Source of the DNA: Pedobacter sp. N36a
GTDB lineage: Bacteria; Bacteroidota; Bacteroidia; Sphingobacteriales; Sphingobacteriaceae
Direction of reading: 5' to 3'
DNA length: 64,000 nt
NCBI RefSeq assembly: GCF_014472395.1
Contig: NZ_JACSZW010000002.1
Span: 310,001 to 374,000, forward strand
Shown: positions 1-8,929 of the stretch, one piece after another
How the letters are laid out: every line of letters starts with the position of its first letter
Position numbering within the stretch: position 1 is the stretch's first letter
Position numbers and translations under genes: made by a program
The notes under the pieces: model-generated
What the model saw: only the letters and a program-made list of their open reading frames with translations
What the model was told of the DNA's origin: nothing
Databases searched by the model: none

Positions 1-237
1 GCACAAGGAGCAGGGCACGGTGGAATGGACTTCTTTGTTATTCATGCTTTCATTGAAGCCGCAAAAAGAAACGAGCCAACACCAATGGACGTTTATGATG
101 CAGCTGCCTGGAGTGCAATTACGCCATTAAGTGAGCAGTCTATAGAATTAGGAAATGAAACAATTGACTTCCCTGATTTTACTAGTGGCAGCTGGATGAC
201 TAGAAAACCAATTTTCGCCTTAAACGACGATTATTAA
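1..237 (+). CDS. C-terminal end of a Gfo/Idh/MocA oxidoreductase of the GH109 type (partial)
   Basis: The reading frame is open from base 1 and enters the window mid-gene; 78 residues are visible. The segment GHGGMDFFVIHAF followed by MDVYDAAAWSAITPLSEQS matches the C-terminal end of NAD-dependent glycosidases of family GH109 (alpha-N-acetylgalactosaminidase type), which belong to the Gfo/Idh/MocA fold. The family uses a bound NAD for a redox-assisted cleavage of the glycosidic bond. The N-terminal Rossmann domain lies outside the window, so activity cannot be judged. A terminator-like hairpin follows at 340-378, consistent with the end of a transcription unit. A plain sugar dehydrogenase of the same fold remains possible. 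Confidence 0.75.
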   Translation, partial: AQGAGHGGMDFFVIHAFIEAAKRNEPTPMDVYDAAAWSAITPLSEQSIELGNETIDFPDFTSGSWMTRKPIFALNDDY

Positions 238-339
238 TCTTATTGAACTTTGCGACTCATTTTCAAGTATTTTTAAGCTGAATTAATTTAGTGTCAAAAT
301 TCTCTGAAATTACCAGATCTTCAATCCTCATATTTTCAT

Positions 340-378
340 AAAAGGAGCAATTTGATTTTCCATCTTTGCTCCTTTTTT
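340..378 (+). terminator. Rho-independent terminator
   Basis: Perfect 11-bp arms AAAAGGAGCAA (340-350) and TTGCTCCTTTT (366-376) enclose a 15-nt loop and run into a T tract. It closes the upstream GH109-like gene. Confidence 0.8.
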
Positions 379-446
379 GTGATAAAAAAAATGAAGGAAA
401 ACGTTTTTCTTAACGTTAACTTAACATTGAAAGCGCATCTTTGTAT

Positions 447-656
447 ATGTTTTTAACCATTCTTGCTTTAACCTTTTTATTGTTCGCTTTGATTGCAGCT
501 TTCAAAATGGAGTCTTTTTTACAAGGATTTCTATTTATTATTGCTTTAGCCGTCGTTGCTGGAATATTATATTTATTTATTCTTTTTCCAGGTTTTTCAG
601 GCTTAGCAGTAGCCTTAATGTTGGGCGCTTTTATCTTTAGGCAGACTAAAAAATAA
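447..656 (+). CDS. Small hydrophobic membrane protein of unknown function
   Basis: A 69-residue protein when started at the ATG at 447; a TTG two codons upstream is less likely. It is almost entirely hydrophobic: one segment around residues 2-20, a second around 27-45 and a third around 48-63, ending in the basic tail RQTKK. It has no motif I recognise. It stands alone between two terminator-like hairpins (340-378 and 733-765), so it is probably its own transcription unit. The start is uncertain because a promoter-like CATCTTTG lies directly over the start region (436-443). It could also be a spurious open frame, but the smooth membrane profile favours a real gene. Confidence 0.5.
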   Translation: MFLTILALTFLLFALIAAFKMESFLQGFLFIIALAVVAGILYLFILFPGFSGLAVALMLGAFIFRQTKK

Positions 657-732
657 TTAGGTTATCTATCTATTCTGCAGTGATTTACCTTTGGTTTTTC
701 CAGGGTTTTCTGACGTTTTTTTAGCTTTTGAG

Positions 733-765
733 GCGTAAAAAAACACCGGGAATTTTACGCTTTTT
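733..765 (+). terminator. Rho-independent terminator
   Basis: Arms GCGTAAAA (733-740) and TTTTACGC (753-760) are followed directly by a run of T. It ends the small membrane protein gene. Confidence 0.7.
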
Positions 766-911
766 AGTGTGATTATTTTACTAAAAAAATTAGTTACGTA
801 AAGCTGCTTCCATTATTAATTTCAAAATTTTGTAATAATATGATAATATTATATTTAATATTTCTTAAATTTATTTCAATTAGGGGTTATTAAAAAATAA
901 TAATATTCATT

Positions 912-1250
912 ATGAAAACATTAGGGGAGAAATTTAGAATTTTACGTCAAAAAAAAGGGGTCAACCAAAAAGCGATGGCCGATCTGTTGGACATCTCAAT
1001 TCCAGCATACTCAAAGCTAGAAACCAGCATTACAGATCCTAACTTTAGCCGCATCAATCAGATTGCTGAAGTACACGGATTGAGCTTGAGAGAGTTTCTA
1101 GATGTAGGAGAAGAAGGCGTAAGTGAGCACATCCAGATTATCGAACAATTGAAAGAAAAGATCAGTCAATTAGAGAGTTCTGTGATTCGTTTGCAAAGTA
1201 AACTGATTGATTTATATGATAAAGAAGATCAGCGTAACAAAAACGCTTAA
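912..1250 (+). CDS. XRE-family HTH regulator with C-terminal coiled coil
   Basis: This 112-residue protein has an N-terminal Cro/CI-type helix-turn-helix (residues about 5-62; LRQKKGVNQKAMADLLDIS, then YSKLE and a second helix pair). The C-terminal segment (about 72-105) has a heptad pattern of I/L residues, predicted to form a coiled coil for dimerisation. Small XRE proteins with this layout are common in Bacteroidota and usually bind DNA. No ligand domain is present. The start ATG at 912 is preceded by very AT-rich DNA. Its neighbours give no clue to the target; it may act on its own promoter or on the downstream sulfatase gene. Confidence 0.8.
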   Translation: MKTLGEKFRILRQKKGVNQKAMADLLDISIPAYSKLETSITDPNFSRINQIAEVHGLSLREFLDVGEEGVSEHIQIIEQLKEKISQLESSVIRLQSKLIDLYDKEDQRNKNA

Positions 1251-1266
1251 TCTTTAGCGAATCTGT

Positions 1267-1365
1267 AAGTATCGGTGTCTTTGTTTTGTTGGTAAGCGAT
1301 TGATTGTCATTAACTTATTTTGGTGATATTTGATTCTTTAAGATGTTTTAGGGACACTGATACTT
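1267..1365. repeat. Widely spaced inverted repeat between the XRE gene and the sulfatase gene
   Basis: Thirteen-base arms AAGTATCGGTGTC (1267-1279) and GACACTGATACTT (1353-1365) pair with a single G-T wobble and enclose about 73 nt. It may be the terminator of the XRE gene or a structured leader of the following gene. No T tract makes it a classical terminator. Confidence 0.4.
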
Positions 1366-1430
1366 TTGAAATTTATCTACAGTTTTACTACAGAATAGGG
1401 GCTTACATTTGACCATATTTATATGGTTTT

Positions 1431-3392
1431 ATGAGCTTTTCTTTTCTGTTTAAATCAAGGTACAGTTTACTTTTTTCTTATGTAGCAACCTTCATTGCTG
1501 GGTCGTTCCTGATTCGTCTTGGATTGATGGCTGTTACATTGGAAAAAACTGACTTTTCTTTCCTTTCTATCCTGCGCATTTTTGCTGAAGGCTTCATTTA
1601 CGACTTTGGTGTGGCCATGTTCCTGGTTTTGTTTTACGCCATTTATCTCTGTTTTCTTCCTCAGCGATTTTTAAAGTCCCGGTTCAATGTGTTTCTTAGC
1701 TATTCGGTTTTATTTTTAATCATATTGATTGCAATGTTTTCTTTTTTCGCAGAATTTACTTTCTGGCAGGAATTTGAAAGCCGTTTTAATTTTATTGCGG
1801 TTGATTACCTGGTTTATACTTATGAAGTCGTCCATAATATAAATGAATCTTATCCTTTACCTTTGCTGATTGGTGGGGTGATGTTGATTAGCTTGCTGGT
1901 GTTGCTTGGTATAGTGAAAATCGGTGCTTTTAGTCGTCATTTTCATTCAGACACCTCATTTAGGAAACGTGGAGCAATTTCTGGTGTGATCTTGCTGATT
2001 TGCATGATTTATAGTTTTTTTATTCCAAATTCATGGGCCGAGACAGGTTCTAATCGCTACCACAATGAATTGGCTAAAGCCGGAATTTACGCTATCTTTT
2101 CGGCCTTTAAAAACAATGAACTAAATTATAATCATTTTTATAAAATGCTGGATGAGCAGGAAGCTTTCTGCGTGATCAGGTCTGCTCTTCAGGAAAGTAA
2201 CAGCCGGTATTTACAGGATGGTAATGGCATAAAAAGGGAGATTACAGGAAGGGTGGATACTGCTTATAAACCGAATGTAATTATGATTACTGTGGAGAGT
2301 TTAAGTGCAGATTTTATGGCTCACTTTGGAAATAAGGAAGGTTTAACACCTACATTGGACTCCTTGGCCTCCACAAATTTGTTGTTTACTAATATGTATG
2401 CGACGGGAACAAGGACGGTAAGGGGGATGGAAGCCCTTTCACTGGCTATTCCTCCAACGCCTGGTAGTAGTATTGTGAGGCGTCCTGACAATGACAGTCT
2501 AAGCACCATAGGAGATATCTTTAAAAAAGCAGGTTACCGTCGCAGTTTTTATTACGGCGGTGATGGCTATTTCGATAATATGAATCAATATTTTGGTAGT
2601 AATGGTTACGACATTACCGACCGTGGCAGAAAGGTGATGGCAGGTGATCATTATCTAACCAAACGAACCATCATTACCGATGATCAGGTGCGTTTTGAAA
2701 ATGCCTGGGGAATTAGTGATGAAGATCTTTACAGCGCAGTAATCAGGGGATCCGATCATCAATTTGAAGAAGGAAAGCCATTTTATAGCTTCGTGATGAC
2801 CACCTCTAACCATCGTCCATTCACTTATCCGGCAGGAGAAATTGACATTCCTTCGGGAACAGGCAGAAATGGAGCTGTGAGGTATACAGACTATGCCATT
2901 AGTAAATTTTTGCGTGAAGCCAGTAGCAAACCCTGGTTCAAAAACACGGTTGTGATTATTGTGGCGGACCATTGTGCCAGTAGTGCAGGTAAAAATGAAA
3001 TCGACATCAGCAAATACCATATTCCCTGTATAGTATTGAATCTGCCAGCTGCTAAAAGAAGGGAAATTACTCCCTTGTGTTCTCAAATAGATCTTTATCC
3101 AACTTTATTCAATTTATTGGGCTGGAGTTATGAAAGTAATATATTTGGCAAGGATGTATTAGCCAAGTCTTATGTGCCCAGGACTTTTTTAGGCACTTAT
3201 CAGAAACTCGCCTACCTTAAAAATGATAGTTTGGTCATACTGAGCCCTCAGCAAAAAGTGGAAACCTATTTATACAATCTGAAGAAAAATGAACAGCTTC
3301 CTCGAAAATTCTCTGGAGAAGTGGTAAGAGAAGCCATTGCAAATTACCAAACTGCCTATGATCTTTTCAAGAATGGAGGTCTTCACCAATAA
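1431..3392 (+). CDS. LtaS-like membrane sulfatase / phosphoglycerol transferase family protein
   Basis: This 653-residue protein has about five N-terminal membrane segments (residues 10-30, 45-70, 80-105, 140-160, 180-200). An extracytoplasmic alkaline-phosphatase-fold domain of the sulfatase family follows (about 280-560). Visible motifs are NVIMITVESLS with the metal-binding Glu, TGTRTVRG with the likely nucleophilic Thr near residue 327, and VADHCAS with the metal-binding Asp-His. In Gram-positive LtaS this fold polymerises glycerol phosphate. Bacteroidota lack lipoteichoic acid, so the substrate here is probably a phospholipid head group used to decorate an envelope glycan or lipid; that is inference. 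A decayed two-component system follows 39 bp downstream and may once have shared its transcript. Confidence 0.85.
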   Translation: MSFSFLFKSRYSLLFSYVATFIAGSFLIRLGLMAVTLEKTDFSFLSILRIFAEGFIYDFGVAMFLVLFYAIYLCFLPQRFLKSRFNVFLSYSVLFLIILIAMFSFFAEFTFWQEFESRFNFIAVDYLVYTYEVVHNINESYPLPLLIGGVMLISLLVLLGIVKIGAFSRHFHSDTSFRKRGAISGVILLICMIYSFFIPNSWAETGSNRYHNELAKAGIYAIFSAFKNNELNYNHFYKMLDEQEAFCVIRSALQESNSRYLQDGNGIKREITGRVDTAYKPNVIMITVESLSADFMAHFGNKEGLTPTLDSLASTNLLFTNMYATGTRTVRGMEALSLAIPPTPGSSIVRRPDNDSLSTIGDIFKKAGYRRSFYYGGDGYFDNMNQYFGSNGYDITDRGRKVMAGDHYLTKRTIITDDQVRFENAWGISDEDLYSAVIRGSDHQFEEGKPFYSFVMTTSNHRPFTYPAGEIDIPSGTGRNGAVRYTDYAISKFLREASSKPWFKNTVVIIVADHCASSAGKNEIDISKYHIPCIVLNLPAAKRREITPLCSQIDLYPTLFNLLGWSYESNIFGKDVLAKSYVPRTFLGTYQKLAYLKNDSLVILSPQQKVETYLYNLKKNEQLPRKFSGEVVREAIANYQTAYDLFKNGGLHQ

Positions 3393-3431
3393 TAATTATT
3401 AAGTTAAAAGCCATCTAGCCGAGTTTATTTG

Positions 3432-4305
3432 ATGAAATTACTATTAATTGAGGATGAGCAATCGCTCCGCGAAAGTATATTTACCTATTTTAGCGCAGAG
3501 GATAACATCTGTGAATTGGCCGTTGATTTCCAATCTGCAATGGAGAAAATTAGCCTTTACCCATATGATTGCATCCTGTGAGACCTTACTTTACCCGATG
3601 GTGAGGGGATGGAAATTCTGCGTGCACTAAAAAAAATGAATAAGAAAGATGAAGTGTTGATCATTTCCGCCAGGCACTCATTGGATGATTTCTAGATCAG
3701 ATGAAAGTTTTCATGAAATGATGACACCATTAGCAGTGATCAATTCGAATCTGGATACATTACTGCAAACCGCAGGTTTTAGTGATCAGCAAGGAGAATT
3801 GATCGAAGATATTTACTTCGCAGTTGGCCGGCTATCCCGCTTGAATCACTCTTTACTGCTACTGGCTAAAATTGAAAACAATATAATCAAAAATGAAGAG
3901 CAAATTTCTCTTAGACCTTTCATCGAGCGAAAACTGAGACAGTTTCAGGAATTGCTGCAATCTGCAGAGATTGAAGTTAGCATAGACTTAAAGGATAAAG
4001 AGTTGCTAATGAGTAAGTATCTTGCTGATATTTTGCTGAACAATTTGATTAGTAATGCTATACGACATAACGTGAAGCCTGGAAGAATTGAGGTTTTACT
4101 GACAGTCAGCCAGTTAATCTTTAAAAATACCGGAATAGCCATGTCATTAGATGGAACTAGAACTTTTGAACGCTTCAATAAAACAACTAGTTCTGAAGGG
4201 ATGGGTTTAGGCCTAGCGATATCCAGACAAATATGTCAGCAATATGGATTTACAATAACCTATACCTATGCAGATCATCTGCATGTTTTTTCCGTTGTTT
4301 TTTAG
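3432..4305 (+). pseudogene. Remnant of a two-component system: response regulator and histidine kinase collapsed by stop, deletion and frameshift
   Basis: From ATG 3432 the frame reads as an OmpR-type receiver (start MKLLLIEDEQSLRES). It meets an in-frame TGA at 3579-3581, exactly before the phospho-acceptor stretch DLTLPDGEGMEIL. The receiver frame continues to LIISARHSLDD and hits TAG at 3693. In the next frame, from about 3685, the sequence resumes as a histidine kinase at its H box (SFHEMMTPLAVINSNLDTLL). It keeps an N box (LLNNLISNAIRHN) and G box (GMGLGLAISRQICQQYG) and ends at 4305. The end of the receiver, the DNA-binding domain and the kinase sensor, membrane and HAMP parts are gone, which suggests a deletion of about 1 kb. 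The kinase part alone could still be translated but lacks any sensor. Confidence 0.9.
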
Positions 4306-4459
4306 AATTTAATTGCAGCTCAGCAAGATCGATCCGATATTTTGGTCAGAAGGTGTAAAAACGCAATCGTTATCGTAAATATTTAAGACCATTCGCCGGT
4401 ATACAAGGCTAAATTTCCTTAACATTGGTTGAAGTATTTAACCTATATAATCATAAACT

Positions 4460-5281
4460 ATGAAGGGCAAAGATCTGTTTTCGTTAGAAAACAAGGTGAT
4501 TGTAATTACCGGAGCCACCGGTGTATTAGGCGAGTCATTTGCACTGGCTGTTGCTGCTGCAGGGGCCAAAGTTGCAATTTTAGGCAGGAACGAAGAGAAG
4601 GCAAATGAACGCGTCAAAGCGATCACTATAATTGGTGGTGAGGCCATGGCTGTTATCACAGATGTGCTGGATGAAAAAGCATTGATTGCAGCAAGAACAC
4701 AGATCTTAAATGCCTGGGGAACCATCGATGGGTTGGTAAATGCTGCTGGAGGTAATATTCCAGGCGCAACCATCGGTCCAGATCAGAATATATTTGACAT
4801 TAATATCGCAGATACTCAGAAAGCTGTAGAACTTAACCTTTTTGGTACCATATTACCTACACACATATTCGGTCGGGTAATCGCCGAAAAAGGAAAAGGG
4901 TCAATTGTCAATATTTCTTCCCTGGCTGCACAGCGTCCGTTAACCAGAGTTTTGGGCTACACCTTAGGGAAAAATGCAATAGAAGGCTATACAAAATGGA
5001 TGGCAGTAGAGTTGGCACAGCGTTACGGCGACAGGGTTAGAGTTAATGCGCTTGCACCAGGTGTATTTTTGACCGAGCAAAACCGTTCATTGCTGACCAA
5101 TCCAGATGGATCTTACACAGATCGCGCACAACGCTTTGTAAATCATACTCCTTTTGGTAGATTAGGGAAACCCGAAGAATTGAATGGAACATTGATCTAT
5201 TTATTGAGTGACGCTTCGTCTTTTGTAAATGGAGAAACAATATTAGTAGATGGTGGATTTAATGCCTATAGCGGCGTATAA
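4460..5281 (+). CDS. SDR-family oxidoreductase, probable D-mannonate oxidoreductase (fructuronate reductase)
   Basis: A classical short-chain dehydrogenase of 273 residues. It shows the nucleotide-binding TGATGVLG near residue 18, NAAGG near 95, the catalytic Ser in NISSL and the YTLGK pair (YxxxK) near 176. It overlaps the intergenic space to uxuA by only 4 bp, so the two are surely co-transcribed. In Bacteroidota an SDR next to mannonate dehydratase normally interconverts D-fructuronate and D-mannonate, the step before UxuA. The assignment rests on that context plus the family; the classical UxuB is a different long-chain enzyme. A GATAACG-type half site near 4365-4376 in the upstream gap could be bound by the nearby LacI regulator. 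Confidence 0.82.
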   Translation: MKGKDLFSLENKVIVITGATGVLGESFALAVAAAGAKVAILGRNEEKANERVKAITIIGGEAMAVITDVLDEKALIAARTQILNAWGTIDGLVNAAGGNIPGATIGPDQNIFDINIADTQKAVELNLFGTILPTHIFGRVIAEKGKGSIVNISSLAAQRPLTRVLGYTLGKNAIEGYTKWMAVELAQRYGDRVRVNALAPGVFLTEQNRSLLTNPDGSYTDRAQRFVNHTPFGRLGKPEELNGTLIYLLSDASSFVNGETILVDGGFNAYSGV

Positions 5282-5285
5282 AATT

Positions 5286-6461
5286 ATGGATAAAAGGAAT
5301 CATAAATTATTACAAACATGGCGCTGGTATGGGCCATCAGATCCGGTGAGCCTATCAGATGTAAAACAAGCAGGTGCCACAGGAATCGTTACCGCTTTAC
5401 ATCACATTCCTCATGGGGAAGTATGGCCGGTGGCAGATATTTTGGAAAGAAAGTCAATCATTGAAGCCTCTGGATTACACTGGGCAGTTGTAGAAAGTGT
5501 ACCTGTTCATGAGTCGATCAAAACCAGACGTAATGATGCAGCTGTATACCTGGATAATTACAATCAAAGTTTAAAAAATCTAGCTTCTTGTGGGATTAAT
5601 ACTGTTTGTTATAATTTCATGCCGGTATTGGACTGGACACGCACACAATTAGATCTGACGATGACTGACGGATCAAAAGCGCTTTATTTCAACTGGACAG
5701 ACTTAGCTGTTTTTGATCTTTTCATTTTAAAAAGAGAAGGAGCCGCTGCAGATTATCCTGAGAAAATTAGAGAAAGCGCTAAATTGAGGCATTCGGAAAT
5801 GACTGCTGCAGAACTTGATTTGCTTAGGATCAATGTGTTAATGGGGATTCCTAATGAGAAAGAGATCGAGCTGGAAGTTTTGCGCAACAGTATAAATGAA
5901 TATAAAGAGATCGGAACTTCTGGTCTGAAAGAAAACCTCATCTGGTTCCTAAACGGAATTTCTGATGTATGTGAGTCGGAAGGAATTAAAATGACCATTC
6001 ATCCTGATGATCCTCCATATCCGATTTTGGGCCTTCCACGTATTGCCAGTACGAAGGAAGATTTACTTTATATTATTAATAGTGTCAATCTGGACTTTAA
6101 TGGTATTTGTTTTTGTACAGGTTCATTGGGTGCTGGCTTAAATAACAATCTTACGGAGATCTTTGAAGCAGTAAAATCAAGGGTTAACTTTTTACACCTT
6201 AGAAATGTAACAAAGGATGAGGAAGGTAATTTCTACGAAGCAGATCATTTGGGTGGTGATGTAAATATGTATGAGGTGATGAAGGCTATTGTGGCGGAAA
6301 ATGTCTCCAGAGCACTGCCAATTCCTTTCCGGCCTGACCATGGTCACCAGATGCTAGATGACCTTGCCAAGCATACAAATCCGGGTTATTCCGCAATAGG
6401 CCGGTTACGTGGACTGGCAGAATTACGCGGATTGGAGCTAGGAATTAGTGGGAACTACTAG
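5286..6461 (+). CDS. uxuA: Mannonate dehydratase
   Basis: A cytoplasmic enzyme of 391 residues that dehydrates D-mannonate to 2-keto-3-deoxygluconate in the hexuronate pathway. The TIM-barrel UxuA family is clear from the N-terminal TWRWYGPSDPVSL, GATGIVTALHHIPHGEVW, the metal-site region MTIHPDDPPYPILGLPRI, the CFCTGSLGAG segment and the C-terminal FRPDHGHQMLDD. I chose ATG 5286 because it lies just after the SDR stop and gives the usual N-terminus; an upstream ATG at 5250 would overlap the SDR gene. Its 3' end overlaps the convergent lacI by 17 bp. The downstream genes uxaC and kdgK/kdgA are not in the window. Confidence 0.95.
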   Translation: MDKRNHKLLQTWRWYGPSDPVSLSDVKQAGATGIVTALHHIPHGEVWPVADILERKSIIEASGLHWAVVESVPVHESIKTRRNDAAVYLDNYNQSLKNLASCGINTVCYNFMPVLDWTRTQLDLTMTDGSKALYFNWTDLAVFDLFILKREGAAADYPEKIRESAKLRHSEMTAAELDLLRINVLMGIPNEKEIELEVLRNSINEYKEIGTSGLKENLIWFLNGISDVCESEGIKMTIHPDDPPYPILGLPRIASTKEDLLYIINSVNLDFNGICFCTGSLGAGLNNNLTEIFEAVKSRVNFLHLRNVTKDEEGNFYEADHLGGDVNMYEVMKAIVAENVSRALPIPFRPDHGHQMLDDLAKHTNPGYSAIGRLRGLAELRGLELGISGNY

Positions 6462-7491
6462 TTTTTTGAGTAGAAGCCCTGAACATGATTTGAGTATCCA
6501 TTTTTATGGTTTCGAAATCTACTTCCTGCTGCTTTCCTTCAATTAACGAGATTAGCTTTTCGGCAGCAAGTTGTCCGATTTCAAAGGCTGGCTGATGTAT
6601 GGTACTCAAAGTAGGGTTCATTGCATCTGCCAGTTCTGTGTTGGTAAAACCAATCAATGCCAGATCTTTAGGTATGCTATAACCTAGCTTATTTAATAAA
6701 GAAAGGCAGCGGGTGGTAATCTGGTCTGTTGCAGTAAAAATAGCGTCTGGCGGTTCGGGTAAGGCCATATAATACCGAATTGCTTCTTCCAGATCTTTAT
6801 TTAATTTATGGGTATCCGTATAATCACAAGAACGGAGGTAAGCAGGATTGAAGGTAATCTTTAGATCCGAAAGCGCTTGTTCATAACCGTTTAGTCGATC
6901 CGTGGAGATGCTTAATTTTGTGTTGGTAGTCAGGTGAGCAATGCGAGTAAAACCATTGTTTATCAGATGCGAAGTCGCATCATATGCCCCTTTAAAATTA
7001 TCAGCCCCCACTTTATGAGTATTGATTTGGTCAGTTAGCCGGTCAAACAAGACCATAGGCAGTCCGGATTCCTGCAGGTTCTGTAGATAGCTGAAGTCGG
7101 TGGTTTCACAAGCGGGGGAGATCAGCAAGCCGTCAATACCGCCTGAATATAGCAGGTCTATGCAGGCGATTTCTTGTTTTTGTGATTCCTTACTTTGCAT
7201 GATGATGATCTGGTAGGACTTTTCTGTGCTAATTTTATAGATACCATCTAACATCTGCGCCACAAAATTGTTGTCTAATGAACATACCACGACACCAATT
7301 GAACGGCTCTTTCCTTGCTTTAAGCCTTTAGCCATACGATTCGGTACATAATGATGCTCTGTTGCATAGGCAATCACCTTCTTTTTTGTCTCTTCACCAA
7401 TTTCATAGCTGTCATTTAAAGCCTTTGAAATTGTAGAGGTAGACAAGTTGAGGGCCTTTGCAATATCCTTCAATGTGATACTGTTGTTCAT
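6445..7491 (-). CDS. LacI-family transcriptional regulator, probably of hexuronate genes
   Basis: This 348-residue protein starts with a typical LacI helix-turn-helix (TLKDIAKALNLSTSTISKALN, given here by position 6-26). It continues with the hinge helix (NRMAKGL) and a periplasmic-binding-like effector domain (about 62-340, beginning SIGVVVCSLDN). It is convergent with the SDR-uxuA operon and shares 17 bp with uxuA at the 3' ends. Such a tail-to-tail partner is commonly the local repressor, responding to a uronate or aldonate; the ligand is inference. Its target may include the upstream gap of the SDR gene, where the imperfect palindrome AACGCAATCGTT lies at 4360-4371. Confidence 0.88.
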   Translation of the reverse strand: MNNSITLKDIAKALNLSTSTISKALNDSYEIGEETKKKVIAYATEHHYVPNRMAKGLKQGKSRSIGVVVCSLDNNFVAQMLDGIYKISTEKSYQIIIMQSKESQKQEIACIDLLYSGGIDGLLISPACETTDFSYLQNLQESGLPMVLFDRLTDQINTHKVGADNFKGAYDATSHLINNGFTRIAHLTTNTKLSISTDRLNGYEQALSDLKITFNPAYLRSCDYTDTHKLNKDLEEAIRYYMALPEPPDAIFTATDQITTRCLSLLNKLGYSIPKDLALIGFTNTELADAMNPTLSTIHQPAFEIGQLAAEKLISLIEGKQQEVDFETIKMDTQIMFRASTQKTSSSH

Positions 7492-7658
7492 ACCAGTTTT
7501 ATATTTAGGGGCTAAAATGCAATTATTAGGGGAGATAGAAGGAATCTTTTTTTATTTATCCAAGCTCAGGGGCATTATTTTGTAAGGTATTTGTGATCTC
7601 TTTTGTTTTCAGTGGATCTTTGATATCTTTAGGAAAAGAAGCTTCCCATTCCAAACAA

Positions 7659-8825
7659 ATGAAAATAACACTCGGTTTAATTACAGTAGTCTTATTTTTG
7701 GGTTCCCAGAAAAATGATGATCTGAAAACTGAAGATTCGAATGCTAAAAATCAGCAGTTTGCTGAACAGCAAATTGTGGCCCAGAAAAAGGTAGTCATCG
7801 GTTATGTCGGCGGTTTCAGAGGGCTGTTGAATCCAGATAAGATCTCTCCGGAAAAGCTTACTCATATCAATTATGCTTTTGTCGATGTTCAGGGAAACCG
7901 GGCTTTTCTGACTAATGAAAAAACGGACACTGTAAATTTTAGAAAATTGTTATTGCTAAAAAAGAAAAACCCTGCGCTTAAAATTTTGATTTCAATTGGA
8001 GGATGGGCATGGAGTAAAAACTTTTCAGATGCGATGTTAATGGATACTTCCAGAGCTGCTTTTGCGACTAGTGCTGTAAATATCATTAGGAAATATAATT
8101 TGGATGGGGTAGATATTGATTGGGAATATCCAGGACGTCCAGGGGAGGTTGGCCATATTTATCGTCCGGAAGATGGACGTAATTTCACTCTAATGTTTGA
8201 AGCACTCAGGAAGGAATTGGATATTTTGGAAAAGGAAACTGCTCATAACAAATTACTGACAACCGCTGTTGGTGGCTTTTCAGACTTCCTGCTCCATACA
8301 GAAATGGATAAAGCTGCCCAATATCTGGATTATGTAAATTTGATGACGTATGATTATTATTCTGGTAAAACCGCAGGACACCACACCAATTTATATCCTT
8401 CTGCACTTTATTCATCTGAGCATTCTGCAGATAAGGCAATCAAAGCTTATGTCATGGCAGGTGTACCAATTTCGAAATTAGTTATGGGTATCGCATTTTA
8501 TGGTAGAAATAGCAAAGTAGAGGTGGGAACGGCAACAGGATTGGGAGCTAATTACGTTAAGGGAGAATTTGGGAGTGGTTATACTCAGATAAAAGATAGT
8601 CTGCTTAACAAGAGAGGCTTTAAAGAATTTAAGGATGAAGCCGCAAAAGCCTCCTATTTGTATAATGCAAGTACCCAAACGCTCATCACTTATGACGATG
8701 AATGGTCAGTAAGAGAAAAGTGCAAATATGTTATGGACCATCATATGGGAGGGGTTATGTTTTGGGAATATGCCTCAGATCCAAAGGAATACCTGCTAAA
8801 TGAGGTGGCGAAATCTTTCAAATAA
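7659..8825 (+). CDS. GH18 family chitinase, secreted
   Basis: About 388 residues from ATG 7659. The longer frame from GTG 7593 lacks a sensible N-terminus. The catalytic motif DGVDIDWEYPG (DxxDxDxE) sits near residue 155, preceded by the SIGGW motif (ILISIGGWAWS) near 112. The barrel ends in GGVMFWEYASDP. Family GH18 cleaves beta-1,4 GlcNAc linkages in chitin or related glycans by substrate-assisted catalysis. The N-terminus VVLFLGSQKNDD looks like a lipoprotein signal in which the expected Cys is Ser, so lipid anchoring may be lost. A GH20 hexosaminidase at 51540-53804 could finish the products. Confidence 0.9.
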   Translation: MKITLGLITVVLFLGSQKNDDLKTEDSNAKNQQFAEQQIVAQKKVVIGYVGGFRGLLNPDKISPEKLTHINYAFVDVQGNRAFLTNEKTDTVNFRKLLLLKKKNPALKILISIGGWAWSKNFSDAMLMDTSRAAFATSAVNIIRKYNLDGVDIDWEYPGRPGEVGHIYRPEDGRNFTLMFEALRKELDILEKETAHNKLLTTAVGGFSDFLLHTEMDKAAQYLDYVNLMTYDYYSGKTAGHHTNLYPSALYSSEHSADKAIKAYVMAGVPISKLVMGIAFYGRNSKVEVGTATGLGANYVKGEFGSGYTQIKDSLLNKRGFKEFKDEAAKASYLYNASTQTLITYDDEWSVREKCKYVMDHHMGGVMFWEYASDPKEYLLNEVAKSFK

Positions 8826-8929
8826 ATAAGAATTAAAAAGACATTTATTTCATTTGCTGATCAGGTGATCATGTAATTATCCCAATTATTAATAGTAAAT
8901 TATATCTTTGGGAAATTATATAATTAATT

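Noticed and set aside
394..412. GAAAACGTTTTTC as a LacI-type operator
   Set aside because: Nearly palindromic, but no LacI gene is close and AT-rich DNA gives such words by chance.
436..443. CATCTTTG as a Bacteroidota -7 promoter box
   Set aside because: One mismatch to TAnnTTTG and it lies on top of the start codon; not enough to report as a promoter.
2655..3086. Minus-strand open frame of 143 codons inside the sulfatase gene
   Set aside because: It is fully inside a clear LtaS-like gene, with no domain or start signal of its own.
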